NCBI GenBank assembly: GCA_029204225.1
Contig: CM055104.1
Location: 40,639,929-40,703,928, forward strand
From: Diphasiastrum complanatum
Taxonomy: Eukaryota > Streptophyta > Lycopodiopsida > Lycopodiales > Lycopodiaceae
DNA length: 64,000 bases
Direction of reading: 5' to 3'
The stretch's first letter is position 1. Every line of letters starts with the position of its first letter. Positions 35,784-49,283 of this stretch are shown here, one piece after another. The notes beneath the pieces are model-generated. The model worked only from the letters and a program-made list of their open reading frames with translations, ran no database searches and was not told the DNA's origin. The translations under genes and the position numbers were made by a program.

Positions 35784-38700
35784 TTTTGCAAAAAAGGTTA
35801 CAATTGGAGTCGAATAGTCCAGCAGAACTGGCAATTGCAAACATGTGAATGTATTTTGCATCCATTGCCATCCGAAGGGTTTGCCTCAAAGGCGTAAGCG
35901 GCATATATGGCATCCTGTTCCTGATAACACAATCGTTTACTAGGAGCATTAGAATTTATCATCTCATACTGCTTTCGTACGTATTTCAGCTCCAGTGCTG
36001 ATAGAGTCTACAAGGCTGGAACCTTTCAGAGATGGTGGTTCGAACGTGTTTGGCTCCTTTCAGTTTTAAGTGTCCCTGGCCACGTCAGCAACACCTCTTG
36101 TTGACATCATCTGATATGATTACTTCCTGAAGGCGCTGTTGAGTCACCTATTTCTAAAGCTGAGAAAGCTTATGTAATTGTAAATTTTGTAGTCTGGCGC
36201 CTGGTGTTTATTATATGCATCTATTCTCAAATCATAACAGCTGTAGCTTATATCATTCTTTTAGCTGTGTGCAAATTATACATAGAAGAAAGTGCCCTTG
36301 TAGAGCCGAAAAGTTGTTATAGAAAGTATTTGTTCGTAGCTGGCAGCAACAGCATAATCAAGTTGCAAATCTTTAACTTGATCTAGGTGTTTTATTTATG
36401 GAGTTACTAAGGTATTGCACTAAAAAATGTTTCAACTTACTTCACTCTTTAGGTATATGAAAGGTCAAAGGTTTTTTATTGTGGGTTAATCGTAATTGCA
36501 ACAGACTTTAAGATGTGTTCATGTTTTACTGCTTTTGGGCAATCTCTTATAAATATCTTCAGAATCTTTGTATCTCTTTAATCCTTCAGATACAGCTACT
36601 TTTCTGTCAATCAGCATTGATATAAATCAAAACACGCACTTGGCCTCCAAGTTCTTAAGTCTGGTGTCCTATTCCTAGTTCCTATTCATTTGAACGTTAC
36701 TGGAGACATTCTACCGAATGTTCCATAATATCATGTTTTTGGGTTAAAAGGAACCTAAATTTTTTGCTAAGCCTGAGATAAAATCTTCTTTTGGATGAGC
36801 AATTGTATCAAACATTTTGTCAGAAAATTTGTGATGAGCATGCTCTTAATGTGTTTGGGGAAAGCAAGACTGCAATAATGCTCATTGTGGCTCATTATGC
36901 AGGCGACCCTAAAATTATGTGCATGAGCTAGAGCTCACAATGCCCATTCTTGTTGGTAGAAACATTAATGTCCAGAAGATTGGCTATATCTGTGGTTCCG
37001 AAGATCACACCTAAAATGTTAGAATAGAGCACAATCATCAATTGAATATCAGTTTCCATAGCATGACAATCAACAATAGATAACAGCCACAAGTGTTATT
37101 TTCTCTTCTATGACCCATTTATGGGGCTCATGGCAGTTGACTCCTGACCTCGATCAGAGGATAGGAGACTTCACCAGCATGCACAACATACCAACTTGCT
37201 TCTTCCCTGCAGCTCACTTTTTCTCAGGAATTTCTCTTGTAGAGAGGTTGACCAAAATTTAGATGGAACGCCATCATTGCATCATAGGCTAAATATTGAA
37301 ATTGCATCACAAGTGGTCTCTGAAAGGAAGAGGAACTAGAGAAGAGTTACAAATGTCCATACTTTCAATTTTAGGGAAGTGTGAACATGCTCTATTTAAG
37401 TCCATTGAGACCCAACATGATCTTTTCGATTTTAGGGAAGTGTGAACATGCTCTATTTAAGTCCATTGAGACCCAACATGATCTATGGGACTGAAATTGT
37501 ACAAGTTGATTTATTTATAGCTGCTCTGGAAAGCTGCCTTTTATTCTGAAGTTTTTACAAGAGAAAAAAAATGATACACTTGGTAAAGGACTTAACAAGG
37601 CATCTGTAAAACTTTTTCGCATATGTTTCTTGATTTTTCTGATCAATTGATTCCAAAATTGTGTTGTGGTCTGAGATATTGCATGTTGTATCATGCCTTG
37701 ATGTGTTTATATCTTTGACAACGAAGTAGAGTATCCACTTATTTTGTGCTGTACACTCAAAATATTGCACCCTCTTTCTCTATATTCCACCATTTGTCAG
37801 TTTCTGTCTAGATCAAAAGTGCCTACTCTCATGTGGCATATCATTTACCACTCGAAGGTCTATAAATGCAGTTTGATGGTCCTACAAATTCATCGATATC
37901 ATAAATCTAGACAAAACTATAATCATGGTGGAGGTAATTACCACTTTCGAAGATGGGAGTTTACCAAATGTGGTTTTTCACTAGTATGTATGCCAAAAAG
38001 ACTCTTTGTTTTTAGGGGGGTGGGTGGGTGTTTCAAAGCCCTCTTGCAAAGCAAAATAGGCACTCATATATTCATCTATGGAACTGGACGATCATCTCAT
38101 TAGGCCAACCAGTACATTATGGTAGCAAACAATGGGGACCAAGGAATGGCAAGGCATGCATGGAAGAGAATAAAGTATACAAATAAAAAGGTTTCTATTG
38201 GAGGAGCTAATGTGAAGCTACAAAACCCATGCCCAATCAGCAAATATGGGAATGCTCCCGGTGGAAGGGGTTGTCTTACGCCACTTCGAACATTATATTA
38301 ACAAGGTCAAACAAGATGAATGGAGAAAGTATCTCTCAAAGAGCGTGCTCATTGCAAAGAAAAAACGATGGTACAAAGCAGCAATAGATTAGCTTCATAG
38401 ATGGGGCTTGAGTGATTGAACTTGCTCAAATGCAACTTGGCCAGATGAGATTGTATTAGCAAAGCTCTGAAAAAAATCCTTAAAAAAAAGGATGAACTTT
38501 AAACAAAACAAAATTCAGTTTGATTCACATATATGGAGAGCAAAAATATCTTGAGAATCCTATAATACTTAAATTTGTTTTTTTCAATAAATGAACATCC
38601 ATCAACAAGTGTTCTTGCCAGTTCCGCTATCACCTCCTCATAGATATTAAGTGTCACTTATTGTAAGTTATCGAATTTTTTTAGCATTCTCACTCTCTCA

Positions 38701-39879
38701 CATAGCTTTTTCCTTGGATTGTTTGGATTTCTTTCTTAAACTCTATAGAATAACAATAAAGAGCTTTACCTTGTTCATTATGCTCCCTTCGACTCGTCAT
38801 TTTTTTGATCACAAGATCAAAAATTGCCTCTTTAGGTCCTTTGCATATTGCTTAACATCCTCCTTTGTAAATATGGATCACTTTGTTCACTTGCTAGTCT
38901 TTTGGAAATGCTAATTCAATGATATGTTGGTTATGTATTTTACAAGTGTTTGTTGTGTTGTGCCAACCCCCTTAAAACTGTTTGTTGTGTTGTGCCAACC
39001 CCCTTAAAACATATTTCCCCCTCAAACCTTAGATTTACTTTCATCATTGGATACTCATTTCTACATCTTTTGGTTTAACTACTTAATACTCACTCTTGGA
39101 AAGATTAATCAATTTTTTGTATACCTCTCTAAAAAACTTCACAATGTCTTCAGTCCATGTGTTTAAATTTTCCTTAAATGTTGTTTATTTCTCCCAAAAA
39201 ACTTCAGGTGAGAGATCAAATCCTTGTACAAGGCTTCTTGTTCTTAAAAGAATCTTCACTTATATATTTCCTACTAGTGCCTTATAGGCTTTGTTCCACA
39301 TTGCTATATCCTCATTATGGGCTTTCTTCCATTTTCTTTTACATTCAGAGCCACATACTACTATAGATGATGAGACTTTCACTGTCCATATTAAATGACG
39401 CTCATTATGAGTATGTGAGTTCAAAGGTAATATACATGAACTTATGCATATGCTCATTTTTAATACACACGTTGGGCATGTGAGGAAATTACAATGAATA
39501 AAATTTAGTTATACCACATAATTCATGCTACCTTTTATGTTTGCTTTGTTGAGGTGAAAAATCATTTTATTCTAGCCATGTTTTGATCATAATGTGTATG
39601 CAATTACAACATAATTCATGTAAGAATTGTCTTTATTGTAGTCACATTTTTAACAAGTCAATTGAAAAGTTTTTTGAAGCATTGCTATCAAGAGAGACCT
39701 TTGTGAGTTTCTAGGATCAAATCAAAACCAATTTTCTTGAGCATTGTTTTGTAGAATCCTTCCTAAAAGTTCTTGTGAATCAAGATCAAGGGGATCTTGC
39801 CACTTGTGGCTTTGTGAACATCAAGTGAGTTGCTAGTGAGGCAAATTTTGGAAAAGAATTTAGGGAGAGTGAAGAAGTA
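35784..39879. other. Spacer downstream of the ubiquitin ligase gene
   Basis: No gene recognised. Two recent tandem duplications are visible: about 62 bp twice at 37360-37485 (GGGAAGTGTGAACATGCTCT...) and about 32 bp twice at 38946-39011 (GTTTGTTGTGTTGTGCCAAC...). Confidence 0.6.
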
Positions 39880-41322
39880 CAATCTAGTACAAGTCATTAG
39901 GACGATGAGAACCATTGGTGGATACCTTCTTGGATCTAGTGAGAGGTTAAATCTACAAACTACTCAATATGGAAAGTGAGGATGGAGTCACGTGCTCCAA
40001 GACCTCTTTGATATTGTCCTAGATGAAGAGGATGAGCCTCTTGGAGGACAAGAGCTGGTTAGATACAAGAAGAAGGCAAGACTAGCACTCCATTGCATCA
40101 AAATGAATGTTAGTGAGGACCTCTTGAAGGAAGTAGCCTCTTGCACATCGGCCAAGGAAGCTTGAGATTCTTTAAAAGCTATATATGAATCCAAAAACAC
40201 TTCAAGAGTACTTATGCTAAGAAACCAAATCTTACAAAGCATGAGAAGAAGTGAGGAAATGCACAAAATTGTGTGCTAAGAATTACATCCTATTGGGGAG
40301 AAGATTAAAGATAATGAACTTGTACAAGTGATCCTAAATGGCTTAGGAGATGACTTCTCTAATTTGGTTCAAAGTTTTGTCATCCAAGACACTTTGCCAT
40401 CAATTGATAAGCTCCATAGTGTGCTAGTGGCTGAAGAGTGTAGGATGCTCCATGCAAAGTCTAGGATGAGTTCCTTATCATTGCAAGATGGAGATGAGAA
40501 AGCAAATTTTACATTCAAGAGCAAGAAGAAGACCAAGGATCCAAGAAGGATAAAGCAAAGGAGGCCAAGGAGGAGGATTAGGCATCAATTTCAAAGGCAA
40601 AGGACAAGTCAAAGCAAAAATGCTTCTTTTGTAGAAAGAAGGGGCATTTTGCATCCGAATGCTACAAGAGGCAAAGATCACAAGAGGAGGAGAACAAACA
40701 AGGAAATCTTGCACATGAGGAGGAGGAGGATGAAGGAGATATATTCTTGATGGCATCTACATCCTCACCAACAAGAAATGGCAATTCAAGAGACACTTGG
40801 TGGATTGATAGTGGGGCAAGTTCCCACATGACTTATGAAAAGGACTTTTTTTCAACTTTACACTCATTCAACGATGCTAAAAAGTTTGTCTTTATTGCAA
40901 GTGATGAAGAGTGTAGGATAGATGGTGTTGGTACCATCTCTTGGTGCCTAGAATCCTCAAAATATATGGATCTAGAAAATGTTCTTTATGTACCATCAAT
41001 CACCAAAAACATGCTAAGTGCTGGTCAACTTATGGATAGTGATTTGGATGTCCACTTCAAACATGGTGTTTGTTCCATTTTGAAGAATGATGTTTGCATA
41101 ACAAAGGGATTTAAACATGGAAGATTGTTTAAAATGGAAGCTAATGTTGCCTTTGAGAGTGTGAACTTGTCAAAGGAGGAGATCACTCAAGTGGAGACCT
41201 TGTCAAAGTGGGATCTTGCTAGCATTGAGGAGGAGCATCAAAGAGAGGAATATCTTGAGGATCAGCCTCAAAACATGAGAGTTTCAAGGAGGTCCTCAAT
41301 GACAAAGGCCGAGTCATCAAAT
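39880..41322 (+). pseudogene. Copia gag-protease remnant
   Basis: Gag starts near 39903 with GGYLLGSSERLNL and runs through LVRYKKKARLALHCI and ILNGLGDDFSNLVQSF (40329-40377). After a frameshift an intact CCHC knuckle, CFFCRKKGHFASEC, lies at 40619-40660. The protease part from 40747 has WWIDSGASSHMT and LENVLYVPSITKNMLSAGQL. The frame ends where the inverted-repeat element begins at 41323. Integrase, RT and RNase H are missing. Confidence 0.8.
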
Positions 41323-42750
41323 TGGGGGTTTGGCATTGTGCGAGTAAATCATCTGCGAGTTTTTCAAGTTTAGTGTTTTAAACTACGTCAAATTGATAGC
41401 ACATGGCATGCTAAATTGTTTTTAGGTTTTTAAAAATTATTCTACTTCACTTTTGGGGGTGAAATCTATTTGTATACTTCATTATCATGTTGTTTATTTC
41501 TTACTAGCTAAAAGATATGTCTGCACATCATGTTGTCTACAGATTATACATAGTATGCTACATCATTGAGGATGCAGAAAACTTAATCACTTTAATTTTA
41601 CATTTATCAAGCTAAAACGTTTTTGTCTACTGCCAAGGATTGATGTACGACCATACATTAAAAGACATGATGGTATGTGCCAAGCCTATGATAGGTATCA
41701 TAAAATCAATGTTGGTAAAAAAGAAATATTTTTATTGTATGTTCTAGATGGAGGCTATAACTTAACTAATAAGCTTATAATGAGATGATGAAATAATAAA
41801 ATACTTTCATTTTTTTTTTATCAAATTTGATTAAAGCAATGTATTCTACATAAAAATGGAGCGTTTGAATAATCTCAATTCGAGCAATATTAAGAAAGTT
41901 ATCGCCCTTCAAAGCTTTTTAGGCTAATTTTTTTTTTCTTGGAGCTTGAAAGGGATGAATTTTACATAAAAAATGGAGCACTTTTGCCTTTTGGACCATC
42001 TCAATCCGAGCAATAGTAAGAAAGTTATGACAGTTCAATGTTTTTTAGACTATAAAACATTTTCCCCTTGGAACCTAAAAGGGGTAGCATGCCGGCGTGC
42101 TATCAATTTGAGTTAAAGACTAAAAGCTTAAATTGGTAGCACGCCGGCATGCTACTCCTTTCAAGCTCCAAGAAATAAATAAATAGCCTAAAATTTTTTG
42201 AAGGGCAATAGGTTTCTTAATATTGCTCGAATTGAGATGATCCAAAAAGCAAAAATGCTCCATTTTTCATGTATAATACATTGCTTTAATCAAATTTGGT
42301 AAACAGAAAAAATGAAAATATTTTATTATTTCATCATCTCAACATGAGCTTAATAGTTAAGTTATAGCCTCCATCTAGAACATACAATAAAAATGTTTTT
42401 TTTTTTACCAACGTTGATTTTATGATACTATCATAGGCTTGGCCACATACTTGGCAGTAGACAAAAATGTTTTAGCTTGATAAATGTAAAATTAATTGCG
42501 TTAATGATATAGCATACTATGTACAATTTGTAAACAACATGATTTACAGACATATCTTATAGCTAGAAAGAAAATAAACAACATGATAATGAAGTATACA
42601 AACAGATTTCACCCCCAAAAGTGATGTAGAATAAATTTTAAAAACCTAAAAACAATGTAGCTTGCCATGTGCTATGAATTTTACATAATTAAAAAAACAC
42701 TAAACTCGCAAAACTTGCAGATGATTTACTCACAAAATGCCAAACCCCCA
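41323..42750. repeat. 1.4-kb foldback element (long inverted repeat)
   Basis: The left end TGGGGGTTTGGCATT and the right end (complement TGGGGGTTTGGCATT) begin two arms of roughly 630-790 bp that are inverted copies of each other. The centre is a tight hairpin around TAGCATGCCGGCGTGCTA (about 42086) and TAGCACGCCGGCATGCTA (about 42137), with a loop of about 30 nt. The left arm is longer because a segment of about 115 bp (GGAGC...GAGCAATA...AAGAAAGTTAT) is duplicated within it. No coding capacity. It follows the Copia protease frame directly. Confidence 0.85.
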
Positions 42751-42960
42751 TAGAAAGGATGATCTTGATTCTAGAGATCAATTGGACCTAGTGAGAATAA
42801 TCATCAAGTAGGACCATCTTTTGACCTGAAAAGATACTTGATTCACAAACTAAATGAAAGGAAATCATATAGTTGAGTGGGTGTCTGGTTTGAGAAGGGT
42901 CATATACATGATTTTAGGATGGACTATCTTAACTTTAAGTTCTGAGGTCAGAACTTAAAT

Positions 42961-43560
42961 AAGGGGAGAAGAATGTCATGGCTGTGACCCTATATTTATA
43001 TCCCATAAGGGGGTCAGAAGGCCTACCTATGATTATGGCAAAAAGTCATAATTGATGGTTGGAGGCCTAAAGCCCAAGATGGTGAATTATATGGAACTAG
43101 CAGTGACACATTCGTAAGTAGTTGATGTGGTAGATACTGATGTATCTTAGTGAGGTGTCAATCTACTCCTAGTCTAGGGAGGGCCTTGCAGGGTATAAGT
43201 ATACTCATAGGCATTCCTTTCGAGAGAGTTGAGATTAGAGGACAATAGCTACATGTTGTTGATGCTGCTAGAGTGCGCTCTCATTCCTTCCACTATTGAG
43301 ACATGGCAAGCATTCCATAGCTTGGGGATTAGATCCGATCAATCTAGGTTTGGTTGGATTGGATTGATCCACCATCTGTTCCCCATATGTCTCTTTGTTT
43401 CGGCATCCTAGTGTTGATCTTGGATTAAGTCTTGAAAGTCATAGCTGTAATATTTTTGTACTCTTCAAGCTAATTCTGGCAAGTGCATGCATGACTATAT
43501 TTTGACTGAGATAAGATCCTTTCATATCGATGAATTTTTATGATTGTTTACAAATTTTCT
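42961..43560 (+). mobile_element. Polypurine tract and 3' LTR of the Copia remnant
   Basis: AAGGGGAGAAGAA (42961-42973) is followed by TGTCATGGCTGTGACC, a typical polypurine tract and LTR start in plus orientation. The right end is uncertain. No matching 5' LTR was found left of the gag at 39.9 kb. Confidence 0.5.
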
Positions 43561-46464
43561 TAACTTTCTTTGAAGTTCAAATCTTCCAAGTATGAGCTCG
43601 GATTCAAGTGACATAGAAGGTAATATTGCTCTATTTTTTGAGCTCTTTTTGCATTGACTATTCACATGGTTAGTTTTAGAGTAATTTCATAATGTCAACC
43701 TCAAATATATTTTTGATATGAACTCAAATTGAAATAAGACAAAGCAAATTTTCTCAGTTTTATGAGTTTACCCAAAAACTATATGGTCGTTCAAATTCTA
43801 GCAATTGTTTTAAATTTGATTTAAAAGATCTGAATTAGGCTTGTCAATGCATTGCTATCTTTTTTATTCATTTAAATGTCTTCTCTATGTGAATTCTGAT
43901 TCTTAAGCTACCTAACTTTTACTATAATGTGTTTTGATTTTCGGATTTTTTATTGAGGTCACATTATATAGGTTCTCACTACTGCAAACCATTTTTACTA
44001 TATATTAAATTTAGTGCATTTATTAGGGTATATTTTTTCAAGAATAGATTTATTATACACAAGAAATATAATAAACCACATAAAAAGATGATAGCAAAGA
44101 ACTGTACATCAATGTTGCTTTTTAGCTTATCTCCATCGGAGTTCAAATAAGAATGTTATGGTAAAAGATTTATATAGTACTTGCACAAGATAAACATTTG
44201 ATGACGTGGAATATCTCCTCCATGTGAGGATATGCATTTTGGTAAAGAGATCTTGTCTATTCTCGCATCATGGCGATATGCCACATCATCAAAATCTTTG
44301 ATTTATCATAACTTTCTTATTTGAGCTCGGATCAAGATGAGGTAAAAAGCAAAAAGGATCTACTTCTTGCATAGAATCCGATGGAATGATCATATCTTGC
44401 ATATGATTCTATTAAAATATCAACAATGTCTAGAAAATTATTGTTGTTCTACTCATCCTTGGATTAATGGCTGATGTTGTTGTAGATGATGTTTTGAAGC
44501 TTCTTGCAGGCTGGCTCATGTACATAGATCAATGGCTATTGCTGTTGAACATTGGTCTACTTGTACAATGTATCTTTGCAAAAACATTTATGTTTCACTT
44601 TGTTACAAATGTTTATATATCATATTGACCACCTTTTTGTGTAGAAGTAAGGCTTGGAAGACAAGGCTAAACCTTGTAGAGGTTCAATTCCTCTCCCTTA
44701 AACTGTAGAAATCAAAACTGGAAGCTGGATTTGCATTTTGCTTTTATGGTTTTTTCATCTTTGAAAATCAAATTAAAAAATTGTAGTTTCACTATACTTG
44801 GCATAACCATATGAAATCCAAACTACTCCAAAATTGAACCAAATTAGAAGCTCATTAATAGATTTTTAAATCTGCAATGACATATCCTACCAAAAATAAT
44901 ATAAAACAAATGGGAATTTAGTTTGAAAAGTGCCTAAGAAATCTGCAATGAAAAATCACAAATTAAAGAGGATTGGACTAAATAAAACTAGAAAACTTCA
45001 AAAGTAGAAATTCAAAGTTATTTTGAATTATTACTAATATATGCAAACTTAATGCCTATACAAAAATCATTGCTCTAAAGTAATATTGCACCTACACAAC
45101 AAATCTCAAAACTAAAGAGGATGAATCGTAAAGAAAATAAAAACTAATATTTAATGAATGTTGAACCACATAAGTTTGTTTAACTATAATTTGTTCAAAA
45201 TAGATTGCTATTAGGCATAAGTTTTGAGAGTCGAGTAGTTAGGAGTCTTGCGGGCAACAAGCATTGTCGAATCACAAGTCCAGACCCTACTAGCAAGAGC
45301 TTCGAAATGTACAAAAATATGACAAAAAAACTCCAAACTTTTACAAACCGACAAACAACATTACGTTCATTCACAATTGTAAAAACATTATTGGGCCATG
45401 TGTACATCAAATAGTTAAATAGTAGACAAAAGTATCTTGACAAAAGGCCCTTTTGGTGCTCGGACTACCTCTAATCATCTCAAAAGTTAAAGGATTGTCA
45501 AAAGATTTGTGTTGGGTCGTTGGAAGCAACAAAATGTAACAAGATGTAGCATCAAGTAGCTTTAAGAAATCTCATTTTGCAAGTGAGTTATAAACACAAT
45601 GTTTTATTTTGATGAGGAGATTGTAAGTAGCTAGTCAATCTAAGAAATGCTAGACATTATAGGTTGTTTTTCATAGTACTAAACCCAAGTTCAAAGGCTA
45701 TGTATAGCAATAACTTGGGCACCATAGGACACACTTGTAATTTTGTACATGTTAATTATTAGTGCAAGATTATATTATTTTATGAAAGGAAAAATATGTA
45801 CAATCTTGTACATTTGGATTTGTATATAGTTTAAAAGTTGTACCTATTGCCTTTGCAAAGGTACTTTGAGGTCACTAAAGTAGCATGAATAATTGCCACG
45901 TCTATATTAAAAACCATTATACTCTCTTCAATTTGCCACGTTTTTATAACACAAGTGGACCCTCTTAGATCTCTATACCTATCTAAAGAAGAAATTTGCA
46001 TGATATCTATTGAATTTTCCAAGAACATAAAAACAATGCAATTGGACCCTCTTAGATCTATATACCTATCTAATTAAAGAAGAAATTTGCATGATATCTT
46101 TTGAATTTTCCAAGAACATAAAAACAATGTTGTGACATGAAACTCTAGTGAGGTTGATGAATGATTCAAATCTATTATGATAATAAGTAGACAGCAAATA
46201 GTGAAATTGATATGTCATGAATGGTCAATGATGACAAATTACTTTGAGACATAAAGGCACCTTATACAACATGGAAGAGGTAAAGTTCTATTTAAGGACT
46301 GAAAGGCATCATAGAAAAGAAGAAAATACCAAGCTTAAAAATAATAGAAGCACATAGGTGGGGTTAATTAAAGACTTTGTTGTTGAGAGATAACAAAGAA
46401 AATCAAAGACTTCGTCAAGCTAAAGGGAGTATACATATGTCTCGGTTAGCCCTTCACCAGTGTC

Positions 46465-46466
<2 letters not shown>
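43561..46466. other. Spacer upstream of the permease gene
   Basis: AT-rich, no gene recognised. An 86-90-bp tandem duplication (GGACCCTCTTAGATCT...) lies at 45957-46132. The last few hundred bases should contain the permease promoter, but I cannot point to a convincing TATA box. Confidence 0.55.

Positions 46467-46512
<46 letters not shown>
46467..46512. repeat. (CT)n tract in the presumed 5' leader of the permease gene
   Basis: A CT run of about 23 units ends 36 bp before the permease start codon. Pyrimidine tracts are frequent in plant core promoters and leaders, so it may affect transcription or simply be a microsatellite. Confidence 0.85.
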
Positions 46513-46514
<2 letters not shown>

Positions 46515-46548
46515 TTGTGGGTAGCAATCCTAGGAAGAACATCTTCCT

Positions 46549-48804
46549 ATGATGGCACCCAATCTGCAAAAAGCTGTGGAGAACCCTCCTGCACCTGCTG
46601 ACCATGAAGAGGCTGTAGGAAAGAATGAGGACGTCATTGGCAAAGATGAGAAGCTCCTCAACGAGCTTGGATACAAGCAAGAGTACAAAAGGGTGATGAG
46701 CTCATTCCAGCAATGGGCTTACACCTTTGATTATACTGCTCCCCTTGGATTTGTTACAGGCTACTATGGGTACATGTACACCTATGGAGGGCCTGTCACC
46801 ATCTTCTGGGCCTTCATCGCCACCTCCTTTGGAACACTGTGCATGGCATTTGCCATGTCTGAGATTGCTTCTGCTTTTCCCACCCTGGGAAGTGTCTATT
46901 TCTGGGTGGCAAAACTTGTGCCTAGTAAACATGCGCCAATTATATCTTGGTTTGTGGGTTGGGCTTATCTGATCGGATCCTTCAGTGGCACAGCTCTCAA
47001 TGAATATCTTCTGGCTCAGTTGATTGCAACGTCAATCCTTATTGGCACCGGGGGTGCACACGGTGGAGGATATCAAACATCCAACTCTGGAGTAAGCATA
47101 TTATCAGATGATGTCCTGAATTAATATTCATGCTATATTGTAGTTACGAGCAACATGTCTTTGTAGATGAAAGTATATATCTGATCATGGTACGCTGCTG
47201 GAATTATGTGATTAAGATGAGAAGGTTTGCTGCCTTTACTGCAGATCGTGGGAATCACTGCAGCCTTATTCTTAGTGCATTTCTTTGTTTCCATCGTGAA
47301 TACAAAATGGTTGGGATATCTAAGCGACATCGGTGCAGCATTCCAGATCTTGTCCATAGCTGTTATCTGTATTACTTTGCTGGCTGTTGCTCCTAAGTAT
47401 CAAAGTGCCAAGTTTGTATTCACGCATTTCATCCATGCTCCGGATAAAGGCATCCATAGCGGTGTGTTGGTTGTGCTGCTAGGCCTTCCCTGGTTCCAGT
47501 CCATTCTTACTGGATTCGAAGTGGGCTCTCACGTTGTGGAGGAAGTTGTTGATGCTGCCACAGCTTCCCCTCGCGCCATGGTGAACAGCATGTATGCCAC
47601 CGCGGGAACGGAGCTCGCATTACTGCTTTCTATGACATTCTGCATCCAGAACCCCGAGAATCTTTTAAGCCCAAATACTGCCACAGGTAACTAATCCCAA
47701 CATTGATCCAACCAAATTAAGTCAACATCAACGTTGGGATATAATCTCACCGAGTACATAAAGAAAACGAGCAAATTGTCCGGACATTAATTTTTTCCAT
47801 GTGTCTAAATGTGTTTCTCATATAGATTTTGGTAGCTTGAATCTGAAGAATGTATTCGCAGGTGGTGGTGAAATAACAGCTGGTGTACAGATCTTTTACG
47901 ACGTGTTTCAAGCCAGATACAAACACGGAGCTGCTGGTGCCATTGCATTCACCTTGCTGGCTGCTAGCTCCCTCTTTTTTGGCAACATCACCAATGTCAC
48001 GCTAACAGCAAGGATGGTGAGTAAAGCCTGATAATCACTCTGTGATCAAACTAATCGAGATCCAAAGCTTACGAGAGGATTTGAATAGTCAACTACCTAC
48101 TGAATATTGACACTGTTATTACTTGCTATGGCTTTCTCACTGAATGTGATCAATCAAGCTGAAAGTATAGTAAGCTAAGAGCAAATCTATTGTGTGGTAT
48201 CTAAACACATGTACTTTTTTGCATGCTTGCAACGTAATCGTTTTATATATCTGCTCACTGTTCTTGTTGATGTTGCCATCTGTAGGCTTATGCAATGGCT
48301 AGAGATCAGGGATTGCCAGGCTACAAATTATTGGTAAAGCTAACAAGTGGAGAGCGCATTCCCGTGGTAGCCACCATTGTAACAGTGGTGGGCTCATTTG
48401 TCTGCACGCTCCCAGCCATGGGCAGCAGCGTTGCCTTCGAGGCCATCACAGCCATGTCCACCATCACAGCATACCTCCCCTACACTGCAGTGCTGCTATG
48501 CCGTCACATATTTGACAACGACTTCAAGCCAGGGCCATACTCACTGGGGAGGTGGGCAGTGTGGGTGGGAGGCATAGGCTCAGCATGGGGGCTTCTCATG
48601 TCCCTCCTCTTCTGTCTCCCACCAGTATTCCCCATCACAGGCAGCAATTTCAACTACGCAGCTCCCAGCTTGGTGGGCTGCATGGTGGCAGGCGCCATTT
48701 ACTGGTACACTTCTGGAAAGTATACTTTCCATGGGCCAAGGCGCACGGTTGATGACCCGCCACCTGCTGACATTGAGAATTACAACAGAGCAGGCGCCCA
48801 GTAG
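46549..48804 (+). CDS. Amino-acid permease, BAT1/GABA-permease type (APC superfamily)
   Basis: Four exons, 46549-47091, 47245-47686, 47862-48016 and 48286-48804, join in matching phases with GT-AG borders. They encode 552 residues, a normal length for plant BAT1-like transporters. The start is ATG 46549; a second ATG follows at once. Family landmarks are ELGYKQEYKRVMSSFQQWA, YGGPVTIFWAFIATSFGTL, FAMSEIASAFPTLGSVYFW, HVVEEVVDA and the final FNYAAPSLVG. About twelve hydrophobic segments fit the APC fold. Characterised members carry amino acids or GABA across mitochondrial or plasma membranes; the substrate here is inferred only. No disabling change is seen. Confidence 0.93.
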
Positions 48805-49110
48805 TAAATATGACATCTGTGTAAGTTTATGCATAGCTGGAATCATCAAAAAGCTGATTCATATATAGTAGCAGTTGCAGCAGCATATGTAGCTAGTCAT
48901 AATAATAAATCAATGTGGCACGGTTTTCTGATGCTTCCAGCATTTTATTTGCAACTATTCCCAAGAATAACTTCAGCACTGAGCATATTTAGTATTTGCA
49001 ACCCTTCTGAATATCTCATTTTTAATCTACTTCAGTATCCTATTTTGAGCTCCTTGTACAAGTATGGTAGAAGATGTAGCCTCCGACTAACAATTTCATA
49101 GCATGGCTCA
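48805..49110 (+). terminator. 3' untranslated region with a polyadenylation signal candidate
   Basis: AATAAA occurs at about 48904, about 100 bp after the permease stop. The true cleavage site cannot be fixed from sequence. Confidence 0.4.
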
Positions 49111-49215
49111 ACATTGAACCATAATCTATTTAGCACACACACTTTGGGCATGAAATTGAAGAAAACAAAATATTCAGGAGGTGGGAGGGGCTTTGCGCAC
49201 CGGCGCACAGCCTTC

Positions 49216-49283
49216 CAAGGTGGAAGGGCCGAGGAGCCGGCCCTTGCTCAAGGTGGAAGGGCCGAGGAGCCGGCCCTTGCTCA
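49216..49283. repeat. GC-rich 33-bp tandem duplication with internal palindrome
   Basis: Two units of AAGGTGGAAGGGCCGAGG + AGCCGGCCCTTGCTC. GGGCCGAGGAGCCGGCCC can fold on itself. The base composition differs sharply from the AT-rich surroundings. Confidence 0.75.

Noticed and set aside
44641-44702. tRNA-like T-arm (GGTTCAATTCC with pairing flanks)
   Set aside because: Only the 3' half looks tRNA-like; no D-arm, anticodon stem or pairing acceptor could be built.
48552-48849. Open frames overlapping the last permease exon on both strands
   Set aside because: They are shadows of the clear permease frame.
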